A model generated the notes under the pieces. That model did not search any database, had not been told where the DNA came from, and was given only the letters and a program-made list of their open reading frames with translations. Positions 23,101-33,860 of a stretch of 64,000 nt of DNA are shown here, piece by piece. Source of the stretch: Nemopilema nomurai (Eukaryota > Cnidaria > Scyphozoa > Rhizostomeae > Rhizostomatidae); assembly GCA_003864495.1 (NCBI GenBank), contig ML133474.1:186001-250000 (forward strand), in the 5' to 3' direction. Each line of letters begins with the position of its first letter. The first letter of the stretch is position 1. A program made the position numbers and the translations under genes.

Positions 23101-26100
23101 AGGGCACTGGCTCAGGCAAATGCGATCTAGCACCGAGCGCTATTTTCATCCATCAATCAAATCTAGATTGAGCATGGGCCTGGTGTGCAATTTTCTATTG
23201 CCTTAAATGACCTGACTCTAAAAGACTCAGCAATGACCTCGCAATGAATCTTGCACGAATATTTTCACAGTGAATCATGTAGCGGGACCTCGCATTGAGT
23301 TTTGAAGTGATGACGTCACAAAGATAAATTGCCTTCACTTCAGCCAGGGATAGACTAGAAGAAATAATAAGAATAATTATCATACTATTAGTAATAATTA
23401 TAACATGGCAGAATGAGCATTTCCACTACTGGCGTGACCCTTAAGCTAAGAAACAGAAGCAAAAGGAAAGACTAAGTGAAAATTCATCTTACAATTTCAA
23501 CTATGATGAAAGATAAGGTTAACAAACCATTTGCTAACAGATCACTATCATATCAGCCAGGCTCCTTAAGTTCAGGATATCAACTGAGCTTCTGTTTAGC
23601 CAGTTTCACATTCGGAGATGAAAATTTTGTGGGCCTTTCTCGGAATTGGCGATCAGGGATTTGAAATACTGAAAGAGCTTCTTGTAATGTCACGCACTAA
23701 CGTTCCCATGTGAGTCTCTAATTATTGTTTGATTGCAGTTATCACGATTGTTTGCGACTGTGTTAGTAACACTGGGCAACCACTGATGGCCTTCGAAAGA
23801 TCTCCCCAGGGAACTCGACGTAGTCCCGCTGCAGTAACCAAGTGAGTGGTGCTTTTTGTCGTTTCTCAAAGCTGTGTTTAAACTGTTTTTACTCTACGCA
23901 AATCTGCCATAAACCAGGAAGCTTCGATATAAAGGCAGCCAGAATCGCTCGCTTTCGAAGGGCTGATGCTTATTCAGGTTATTAAGTCTATTTACAAGTT
24001 TCAACAACTATATTAACTTTAGAGCTGTTTTTTCTGTACCTAAGCATTTATTTAAATTGTTAATCATCTTGAAATATTGCAATTACAACGAAAATGGTTT
24101 ATGATTTGATCCCATTTAAGCAAGAATTTTCCACTATTAAAATGGTGGTGGTTCCAAAATTTCTCACTGTTTTTCGAATTTTTCATAATGCCTATCATGA
24201 TCTTCGACATTCTTGCCCCTGATTGCCGGATAATTGAAATTTGGTTAATTGTAAGCTTTGGTTTCTAGGAATGATTTCATGATGTTCCTAAAGACACTGA
24301 AGGTATGAAATTTTCAATAAAGCTTCTCAATATTTCAACCTCTTTGTTCAAGTATTTTCACTATCCATTTACACGTACAATTTTTCTAAGAAAAATCATT
24401 GCATGGTATTACTTGCATGAATCCATTAGATTGCCTTCGGCTCCATAACAATTTCCTTGAGATTTCTTGACTCGCCTGTCGCCTTCCCACTTAGCCTCCT
24501 CGTAAAATGGAAGTTTAGAATCATTTTTTGGTCATGTATAGCTTTTAAAAGGTATTTGATAGAATTTACCATAAGAACTTTAAATGCCTAGTTCAGAAAT
24601 AATCTCATTGGTTGCCTTTTAACACAGTCCCCTTATCAATCAAAGCCTGTTTTCCGAATCACTCCCTTCAAGTTTATTCTCCTCTGCCATTTTTGGGTTT
24701 TCTCGACATTCAACCTAAAGATATCAACCGGACTCCCAATTATTTGTGAGGTTTTTTCAGGTTATCATTCAAAAAACATTTGATGTGTTAACAGCTCTTG
24801 ATGCAGTTAAACCGATACAAATTATTTTGGCATGTTCTTTTTCTAATTCCTTTTGCATCTTCCATTGTAGAACAGCACTGTTTTGTCGGTTTTGGCGTCC
24901 TGTCTGATATCTATAATGAATCTCTTGAAGGTATGCCAAGCTCTTTAACGTTCTTTTCAACTATAAATTCTTTTAGTTAATTCTATGTTAATTGTTAATT
25001 GTAAATTCTATAAATTCTTGTTTCATAATGAAAAGTTATTGTAAAGATTACCGCGATTCATTTGAGAATTCTCTCTTAAAAATAGTCCGTCTTAGAAAAT
25101 TTTTCTTCCAACCAATAGCTCAACTATATATTGGCTACAAGTGTATTCTAGTGCAATTTTCTGAAGCTGTTTATTGGTTTTTAAAGAAGTGCTCTACTTT
25201 TGACAGAACAATAGTCAAGTCGAGCTGAAAGCACTGTACAGTCACATTTGGCCTTCGACCCTCAACTTGTAAGTTGCTGTATTTTTCTCCGTTTACCATA
25301 CTACTATATAGGCGGATGAGTGTTGCTTTGAGGCTGAGTATGTTACAGTGCAGCTTGCACTCGAGCTGTCCGCCTCTAGAGAATCAGTGGCCACAAGGCT
25401 CGTGTCTGCTTACAACTCACATCGAAAGGCCTGCTTTGAGTAAGCTAGGGCCGCTTTTCGATGTCTCTGATGATGTTCATTTCTTTTTTATTTCTATAAT
25501 ATTTATACAGGGTAAGTATTGAATACACAAAGTGATATTGATTTACAAACTGTTAAAAAGAAAAAATCTACTAAAATTTCAAAATTACAGAATTAAAAAA
25601 TAACAGAATTACAGAATTATAGAAAATGTTGCTGCCCAAAGTATAAATTATTCTGTTATTTTGCAAGGTTTAATTGACGTCTTGTTTAATTGATGGTTTG
25701 TAAGCCTAATTTGAGAAGAAGCAGACACTCTTTACTGAACCTTCTTTTGGTTGCTAGCGATAACATTAATGGGAAATGCGAGCAGATCCTCTCGGTTTTG
25801 AGTCCACTGCTGGATAAGATCATAGCCTCGGATCCACGGAACATAGCATGGTTAAGGAGCAAAGCTGACATCCATCTAGGTAGCTCATTTTTTAACGAAC
25901 CAGAGACTAATTAATGATGTTCGTTCTCCACTGTATTCAAAACATATTCAATTTCTCTACATTCAGTCCTTTGCATGGAGCAGATTAATTGGTTCTTTCC
26001 AGGTCCACTACCAGTTTTCCTTGTGACAGGTTCTGCTGGGCCTAAATCAGCTTTGGACCTGACTTAGTTCGTTCCTTGTTTTCGTTGTCAAGTCCTATTT

Positions 26101-28879
26101 TATCATCTTTAACTGGAAAGAAGCCAGTTTGCATTATGTGAGCACATTCTGTAGGAATCAAGATTGGCCGTTGGTCAAAGTCATTGTGTTTTCTTCGATG
26201 CCTCATTTTTTAACGAACCAGAGACTAATTAATGATGTTCGTTCTCCACTGTATTCAAAACATGTTTAGTTCTATAATAACTAATGTGTAGAGATTTAAC
26301 GACTTGCGCGAAAAAGTTTCTTGAAGAGTTCCTATTCAGTAAAAGTGCTAAGTTGTATATGATCGAGTTAAAATCGAGCCAATCACTATGAGCACTTGTT
26401 ATGAATTTAGTTGAAGGTAAATACAGAGATGCAATGAAACTGTACCTGGAGGTTGGAGCGATGACGTCAAACATGTTTAGTGTACCAGTCCCTTTTCATG
26501 CCTGGGATGACCAGGTGAATTTTTCTTTAGCTCTGTTTTGCTAACGGACCGTCAATTTCTTTGTTTGTTTCTTGTTTTCTTACAACAACTTTGATCTATA
26601 TAACAAGGGAAGATAATATGAAATTATAACCCTGACATTACTAAACCTTCAATGAACTAGTTGTTAAATGAATTTGAAAGTTTCATGTCGTGACTGCAAC
26701 ATATGTTTATTCCATATGATGGTGCAGCTTTAATAGAAAATAGTGACGTCACCTGTGGAAATTTATTCGAAATATAGCGCGTGTTAATGTTCGATGTCGT
26801 GATCTTGTTGCAGACCAGAGTCGATTCCCACGAGGGATATGTTTCCTATTGGATATGGTTTTCGCTGCACCTTCATTCCATAACCAGACGGCTTTGTTTA
26901 TTTTTGTCCAAATGTAAACATCATAGAAGTAATATGAATTTGTAAATTTCGGGACTGTACCAATGTTCCTTTGTTTTTAATAGATTTACCAACGCATGAT
27001 AGACTGCTGCATGAAGCAGAAATTATACTCACAGGCAAGTGAAATACATTTCTTATCTATTGAAGCCTCTTGGAATACATATAAAATTCCCAGGTTAACT
27101 TAATCAGCCATATTGCACGAAGTGTGTTATTGGGTGTATTAAAAGTCTTTCTTTATGAATCGACTTGCTTCAGGATTGTTTCTGGCGAAAAGTTTTAAAT
27201 GGATCCTTATGATAAAAGTTAGCCCAAATCTTCAAGACGTTATGTATACCACAATAATTTTTTCTAAATGTATGTTTTTAAATAGCTTTTGAGCATCAGT
27301 GTTTCCTGATATTTCAGGCAAGGCGGCATTTGGAATTTGATTTCAGTTTCCCACTAATATGTTCTAAGTGCCAAGCGCAGCTTCCAAATCCCTTCTTTTG
27401 CAAGTTTCTCTGTTTTTGGTGTGTTAATCAACAACCTCCCTTTCTGTTACCTTAGAAATCGGCTTGTTTAAAATGGCTGGTTTATTTTCTGCCAAATACA
27501 GTACGCAAAGTATTTTTTTTTAAATGCTTCAAACATATTCATAAACAACACTGTTGTCATCTTTCTAAAGGCGGTCGTCTTGTGTCAGTTTGTCGACCCG
27601 ATCGACTACCCAACGGTTTTGAAATCAATTCAAGAAAACGGTAAATCGTAAGTACCTAATTTCATTGGTGTTAATCACAATGGAATGATTATAATACAAC
27701 TTACATAACGTGACAGTTATCTGTTTTCTGGTTCAAGGGAATATCACACGGCAGTATCAGTTTCTCTCTTAAGTGTTTACATTTTTTGACTTGCCTTCAA
27801 TGTGTTTTAAAAGATTTAATGTACTTTCAACTGCTTCTATTTTCAATTGACCTCAGTCTCAATTCAGAGTTAACTTTATGATGATGTATGCTGCTTCTTG
27901 TTTCAGTAGTGACTTGATTGACACAACATACGACTGTATTTGGGATCCAACTATTCTCGAGTTTCTTATTTGTATCCATTTCTTTCAAGCTTTAATTATT
28001 GCCTTTTGTGTCTATCAAAAAATATGTACCAATGATGTTGTTTCGTTGTTGAGTCCTTAGCAAATAAAGTCAACTTTTAAGGCCCAAACAGTGTTCATAA
28101 AAAAAACTTTTTCTTAAGGTTTGTCCAATAGTATTGCATGAAAAAGGCTTTGTTTTGGTTGAAGAGGTTTTCAAGCCACGGGGTCAGTTAAATAATAGCA
28201 AGTTATCTGCTTTTATTTATCTCTATATTGTATTGTGGTGAAATTTGTGTCAATTTGTCTTTGCATGCATTATGTTTTCTGTCGAGAACTGCTTCAATTC
28301 CTTTAACTGCAACTAAGATGCTCATACAAAGCGTTTTGAAGTCGAAAAGAAGCAAATTGCTGTAAGTGTGCAAAGTTTGAGTTGCGTCTTTTTTATAACC
28401 ATTTTTATATTGAATTTTTCCTAAGAAGCTTCTCGATGGCCCATCTTCTGTGCACGTACTTTGAATGCAAAATCTGCGTGGCATCACTTTATTGTAATAT
28501 GTTTTGATGGCGATCATCCTTGAGTATCTCACACCAGAATCTTATGAAATACTTTGCTTAATTTGTCAAATGTTTACCGTCCTGTGTAGAACTTTCCTCT
28601 CCGTGAAAAACTATTTCTTATTCATTTATCTGAGTTAAGCTTGATATATTATTTTTCCGCTAAACCAATGTAATGCAACTAAATAATTTTGTGAGAAATT
28701 ACAGCTTCGCATAAACTTTGGGTCATTTCGGATTTCAACCTGTTTTTGTTCATTTTTAGATAAAGATGATCAGCCAGCCCGAGATCAATTCTTGCAATAG
28801 TCCAGAAACATTGAAACAAACTTCCAGTTTGAAAAAGTGCAAATTCCTTAGATTTTTAGCCAAGTTTTATTGGAATTAG
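14198..28879 (+). CDS. INTS8: Integrator complex subunit 8
   Basis: INTS8 belongs to the nuclear Integrator complex. It helps hold PP2A in the phosphatase module that dampens RNA polymerase II elongation. Thirty-one coding exons join without a phase conflict to 1043 residues (human about 995): 14198-14318, 14624-14697, 15074-15174, 15456-15519, 15950-16026, 16261-16320, 16482-16530, 16889-17161, 17536-17622, 17775-17939, 18272-18496, 18725-18792, 19014-19095, 19430-19520, 20296-20429, 20724-20834, 21340-21503, 22141-22196, 22525-22733, 23011-23098, 23739-23841, 24269-24302, 24871-24930, 25207-25268, 25758-25879, 26411-26514, 26994 region (26984-27034), 27571-27647, 27907-27971, 28132-28166, 28760-28879. 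Family hallmarks are the N-terminal WFEF motif (residues 19-22, known to contact PP2A), FKVCACN, and DCIWDPTILEFL near the C-terminus. Introns 4 and 27 start with GC. The acceptor of exon 3 could be six bases later. The exact boundaries of exons 6, 7 and 14 are less sure. Confidence 0.92.
19823..20090. mobile_element. hAT-like MITE in an INTS8 intron
   Basis: A 268-bp non-coding element has imperfect terminal inverted repeats, TATAAGCGCCGACT on the left and CATAGGCGCCGACT (reverse of the right end), each followed inward by CCCAGGGGGGGCTC. It is flanked by the exact 8-bp direct repeat CAGAATAC (19815-19822 and 20091-20098), the target-site length typical of hAT transposons. Confidence 0.8.
25884..25945. 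repeat. 62-bp direct repeat, first copy
   Basis: This sequence (starting ctcattttttaacgaacc) recurs 318 bases downstream at 26202-26263 with no visible mismatch. It begins four bases after the INTS8 exon 25 splice donor. Confidence 0.9.
26202..26263. repeat. 62-bp direct repeat, second copy
   Basis: Second copy of 25884-25945, inside the same INTS8 intron. The flanks differ, so this is a displaced duplication and not a longer tandem repeat. Confidence 0.9.
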
Positions 28880-29503
28880 CACTTTAATTTTGCTTATATT
28901 TATTTAGTTGTACTGTACGCAGAATATAAGAGAACATTAGAATGTTTTTTTCTATTCCTTTTTTTCTTCATTTCTTCAAATTTTCCGTCCCTTTCCAGGA
29001 ATGTTCGTGGGAGTTTATTTACTTGGTTTGGAATTTAAAGTCAATGCTCTTAGCTTGCCATTTTCGACAGAAGGACTTACACATTTAGTTTATAGGTTGG
29101 CTTTTCAAGTGCAAATGCAAATTTTCAAGCAAGGAGCTTTCCTGCTCAGATAGCAGGCTGCTGGGAAGGAGTAGCTCGAGCTCCTGAAAGGGCTATGCGG
29201 AGGATCAAAACGAACCCTGCAAGATTTTGATTGTTCGAAGCAAAAAAAGCTGTCGATGATAGAAATAGGTCGAAATATTTGATTCTATTTTGCCGAGAAC
29301 AGAATATTAAATTGTCTTCGTATTACTGACATAAATGATTGTCACGTAAAACCATCTATGCGTAAAACAGTCATGTATGGAGCACCTCAGAAATTGCGAA
29401 GGAGCTCACTTTTTACATGAAGTAACTTGCAGCAATAGGTCTTTCCACATTGAATCCGAAGTGGTAGGCAGTGGACTCAACTTCTGTTTAATAACTAAGA
29501 AAG
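28880..29503. other. INTS8-ATP5F1E intergenic segment
   Basis: It probably contains the INTS8 3' UTR and the ATP5F1E promoter. No coding exon, repeat or clear polyadenylation hexamer is recognised. Confidence 0.5.
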
Positions 29504-31395
29504 ATGGTTTCTCAGTGGCGGCAAGCAGGTTTAAAGTGAGTGATTAGAATCTGCTTAGAACCAGTAGATCAATTTTTGTTACTTTTTCGTTCAACCTCAA
29601 AGTCACAAACTTTCCATCCCAGTTTCGTTGGTCTTAATTCTTGGGCCTAAGAGAGCCCACGAAGCGAATGTATTTTGAAAAAATCGAACTGTTAAAGCAT
29701 TGGTTAGCACGAAAGTAAACCAATATAATCTGGTAGGGATCTTGAAAGAACAAGTAAGAAAGTGGGTTAACTGGTCTTATGCAGAGATAAATGTTTTCGT
29801 CCAGGCAGATCTGTTGTAGAAGAATATCTCAATTCATTATCAAGAATCTTAGGCAGGTAGTGAGGCTACACATCACTCTCTCCGTCTATGCCGTTGTTCA
29901 CTCTCATCATAAACTGTCACTATCATTTCTGGGTTAGCCAAAGCCACCCTCTTTATGCTTTTCCAATATAATAGATTACTGTGCATTGTCCACTCAATGT
30001 AACTTTTTCTAAACATGCACACTTCCAAACACACTATGCCTGGTGCCCCAAATCTCAATAATGGGCACCGAAATGCTAAGTACATCTTTTACTTAGCACT
30101 TAGCCTTAAGAACCTACTTTTTGAGGTACAGACTGGAATAGGTTCTTATTGGAAAGATACTTAGATTAATTTCAGGGTGTGAAGGTTCTTATTCAAAGGA
30201 TTCCTTACTTGAAATTTAAGGATTTATCATAAAGATATGCATTAAATCCTGTTTTGTTCTTTTGGCAATGTAATTAATTACATTGTTAGCAATTTTTAAC
30301 TCAGAATCTTAACAAAAACATTAGCTGTTGAATTAGAGGGAATGTTCAGAAGTTGAGAGCTAATGCAGACAAATCTTTTTTCCAATGGCCCTAAAATGCA
30401 ATCCAATCATATAAAGTTTCTTAAAACGTGTGTGTATTAAAATACATGAAGACTTCAAAGCTTTATGATCTATAAGTACCCCCTTGCCATACTGCCAACT
30501 CTAATGCTTTGGTGAAATTTGGAACAAAGAATGTTTCACAAACAGTGCTTCAGTTTTGCATTAGTTCTCCTTCATCAGTATTCCCAAAATTATTTACAAA
30601 ATCATTCACAAAACTACTTGCAACAGGGATATTTAAATTTCAGTGATTTTTAAAACACATTATCCAGTGAATCTATCAATTTCAATCTTTAGTATTTTGC
30701 CCTTGAAATAAGAACCTATTATATTTTATCACACTGAAGCAGGCTCTTTATTACAAGGTGCATTATTTAGGAAAAACAGCCTATGGGCTCTTATTTTTGC
30801 AAGTTCTTGTATCCAGGGATTAGCTGTATGCTATCTTAAGTCATTGTTAGCTTCAAGCAAAATGGCTTATCTGTATAAAATATTCAAACTATCTTTTTCA
30901 GTTACCTCCAGTTTTCATCAATTTGTGCCAAGGCATTTAGAAGATGCTTAAAACCAGAAATTAGGGCTGACGCATTGAGACGTGAAGAAAGTTTAATGAA
31001 AGTGACAAGGTGGAAGGATGGAAAGCCCTTGAAAGAATCAAGTATGCCAAATAATTTCTACTGTAAACTGTCATTAATAACTTCATCACCTTGTTACAGT
31101 ATCAGTGCTTCTTTATTAATAACATTGATGTTCAACTGGTCAAGAAACTTTTGATGCTTTTTTAGCATTGAAATACTAAGGTGTTATCAGTACCTTCTAT
31201 AGACTGTCATCAATACCTTCTAAAAATCCAACACACAGAGGTGTCTATAAGAGGATTTGTGTTGTGCATTTAAACAGCTATATATACCTACTCTTGCAAT
31301 GCATTTATTTATTGCAAACCATGGTTTTTATGTTGACAAATTAATGTTGGACCACAATCAAAATCTTTTTTTTTCTAGAGCAAATTCAAGTTTAG
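29504..31395 (+). CDS. ATP5F1E: ATP synthase subunit epsilon, mitochondrial
   Basis: This small subunit of the F1 central stalk packs against gamma and delta in the mitochondrial matrix. Three exons, 29504-29535, 30902-31041 and 31379-31395, join in phase (2, then 1) to 62 residues; the human protein has 51. It starts MVSQWRQAGL, like human MVAYWRQAGL, and continues YLQFSSICAKAFR, matching the conserved YSQICAKAVR segment. A lysine/arginine-rich stretch follows (RREESLMKVTRWKDGK). There is no cleavable presequence, as expected for this subunit. The last exon adds only KQIQV-stop; without that splice the frame would run on for about 28 codons. The gene is invisible as one frame because exon 1 codes for ten residues. 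Confidence 0.86.
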
Positions 31396-32014
31396 AGAAG
31401 CCATAACCTGAAATATTGTTTGAGAAGGCAAAAGAGTGGATGTTTGTGCCATGCAGAATTTCTGATAATATTGTATTTTGTTTCCATCCAGTTCATGTTT
31501 GTGTATTCATTTGTATGAATTTTTTCTTGTGTTTCCTTACTTCAACAAACAGATTTTTTTTTAAAGATAAATCTTTTGAAAATCACCAACATCTGTGGTA
31601 GATTTTCAAAAGTTTTTTAACTATACCATGACCTCATTCTGAGTTTTTCAGAGAAAAAACAAACAATGGCTTGCAAAGTTGCCTTCAAACTTTTGTCAAG
31701 GACATTTCAAAAAGGAAAAACCAGCCTTAGAAAGTCGTTTCCAGCTTCGAAAAGGCCGAGTGAAAGTAAAGTTTACGATAGATAAAAATGCATTTGAAGC
31801 AATTTACAATCTGGTCTTTGAAGAATGAGAAATCTTTCTATACAAAACTGGTTATTCATTGTTATTATGCATCACAAAAATTGTTTGTAGTTGTGTCTTT
31901 GTATTGTTGCATTTTTGGAGGTATGGCCTTTTTGCATTGCCCTCCCGTCCGCCGAGTTCGTTTGTTCTGGGTTGTATGCTATGCAATTTGGTAACAACAA
32001 CAACGCTAGTGAAA

Positions 32015-33182
32015 ATGGCGAAGTACCATGTTCTTGACAGTAAAGAAGCGTTGAGCGAAAACTTTTCTAAATTTGTTGAAGACCTTTCGAGGTCTTCAAT
32101 CGCAAATCATGGATACTTCGCCATTGGCCTTTCTGGAGGAAGTTCTGCAACTATTGTCAGCAATTCTCTTTCAAGCAAAGACTTGGAGTGGGGAAAGTGG
32201 CATGTCTACTTTTGTGATGAGAGATTTGTGAAATTGTCAGGTATATTCATAATAATTTTCTGAATAATTTATTTCATTTCTATTTCTATAAGCATTCTAA
32301 AAAGTTTTGCCTTTAATTTTTATCAACCTAAATTTCTGTGTGTCAGGCTATCTTTGAAGTTTTCTTATTAGAAGAAAGTACCAGAAAAGTAAGTTGCAAC
32401 TTTGGGCTGAGGGTAAGATTAAGAACTTCTGATTCTTTCCTCAACCACCGAACAGACACATGGAATTGTGTTCGATAATCTTGCAATTAAACTTGCAGTA
32501 TTTTTTGTTTGCGAACTCTTTCTATATTCTGATCAAATTTGGACAAGTTCAACCTACATTTCTGTGCATCGGAAAATGGCCTGCCCTCTGGACCAAATTA
32601 ATTTATCTTTTTTGAAGCAGATAGAGAAAACCCGAAATCTATTAATAAAGCTTTCCAGCAAACCAATACTGTCTTGTTTTTTCCTTCATAGACCCAGACA
32701 GCAACTACAATAGTTTGAAAGCCATCTTCTTTGATAAGGTCCCAATACCTAAAGATCAGATATACACGGTTGATGCTGAAAATGGGATCGAAAATGCAGC
32801 TCTTGATTACTCAAAAAAGATTACATCACTATTTGGTGACAGCCAGTTACCCAAGTTTGATTTACTTGTTCTGGGAATGGGACCAGATGGGCATATTTGC
32901 TCACTGTTCCCCAACCATCCCTTGCTGGATGAGAAAGAAAAATGGGTGGCTTTTTTAGTTGACTCTCCAAAGCCACCACCACAAAGAATAACACTGACAT
33001 TGCCTATTCTTAACAATGCCAAAGCTGTCTGTTTTACTGTTACCGGTGGAAGCAAGGCAGAAATGATACAGAATGTTAAACAGAAGCCATTAGATAGAAA
33101 CATCCCAGCATCCATGGTGCAAAGTCAAGAGGGAGAGATACACTGGTTTATGGACAAGGATGCAGCTAAACTTCTTGCCTAA
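32015..33182 (+). CDS. PGLS: 6-phosphogluconolactonase
   Basis: Hydrolyses 6-phosphoglucono-delta-lactone to 6-phosphogluconate, the second step of the oxidative pentose phosphate pathway, in the cytosol. Two exons (32015-32240, 32692-33182) join in phase 1 to 238 residues (human 258). Visible motifs are GLSGGSS (about 38-44), CDER (about 67-70), GMGPDGHICSLFPNHPLL in the second exon, and DSPKPPPQRITLTLP. The ATG at 32015 sits in a good context (gaaaATGG) and suits the family N-terminus. An in-frame ATG at 31976 would add 13 residues and cannot be excluded. The gene is tail to tail with tetraspanin A. Confidence 0.95.
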
Positions 33183-33251
33183 CAATGGCTAGCTTTTATA
33201 CTGGCCTGAGTTTCATTAAGAACCATTAAGCACAATCTTAGTTGGTTTCTA

Positions 33252-33257
33252 AATAAA
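33252..33257 (+). terminator. PGLS polyadenylation signal
   Basis: AATAAA about 70 bases after the PGLS stop codon, followed by AT-rich sequence. Confidence 0.7.
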
Positions 33258-33860
33258 GCCAAAAATATATATACCCACACAACAATGATCTTAGTTTTTC
33301 ACACAGCACATTTGCATGTATTAAAATCTCAGTGGTGGTGAAAATATTTTTTCAGAAAAGAGAATTTAACCATGGTTTTGCCTGCAATCGATGTTACATT
33401 TATTTTCAGAAAAAAGTCTGATAGAAGCATTAGTTACAACATAGACTATATTTTCAAGTTTTTCAGTTAACAACCATTTCCAAGATAAGAAGTTAAAAAA
33501 GGAATGAGCATTTAGGTCAACCAAACATCTTATATTTTACTTTCACTCAAAATAAATATCAATTCATAAAAAACTGATAAAAAATTAAACTCAACTTTTT
33601 ACAAAAGAAATATAAACTCTATCAAATGTAACTATATAACTGTAATTAATATACAAGATCTTTATGGAAATCCTCAAGCTGAAGATAAAACTACTAGGAC
33701 TAATAAATATGTGGCTTTAGCAATTTGTGTCTCAAGGGTATGGACTTGATCTAAGCCAAACATATGTGAGAAAACATCCAGCTTAAGTAACTCAATGCAT
33801 TAAAATTTCATATCCACACCACATTTTTTCTAAAGGCTGTAACCTGTGTAACCAAAGGAG
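33258..33860. other. Convergent intergenic region, PGLS and tetraspanin A
   Basis: AT-rich sequence between two convergent genes; nothing coding is recognised. It presumably holds the tetraspanin A 3' UTR. A minus-strand AATAAA lies near 33398. Confidence 0.45.

Noticed and set aside
28203..28532. 109-codon minus-strand frame
   Set aside because: It lies antisense within an INTS8 intron between exons 30 and 31 and resembles no known protein.
31666..31785. 39-codon plus-strand frame starting MACKVAFKLLSRTF, resembling a mitochondrial presequence
   Set aside because: No homologue is recognised and no splice partner is clear; chance is likely, though a tiny gene cannot be excluded.
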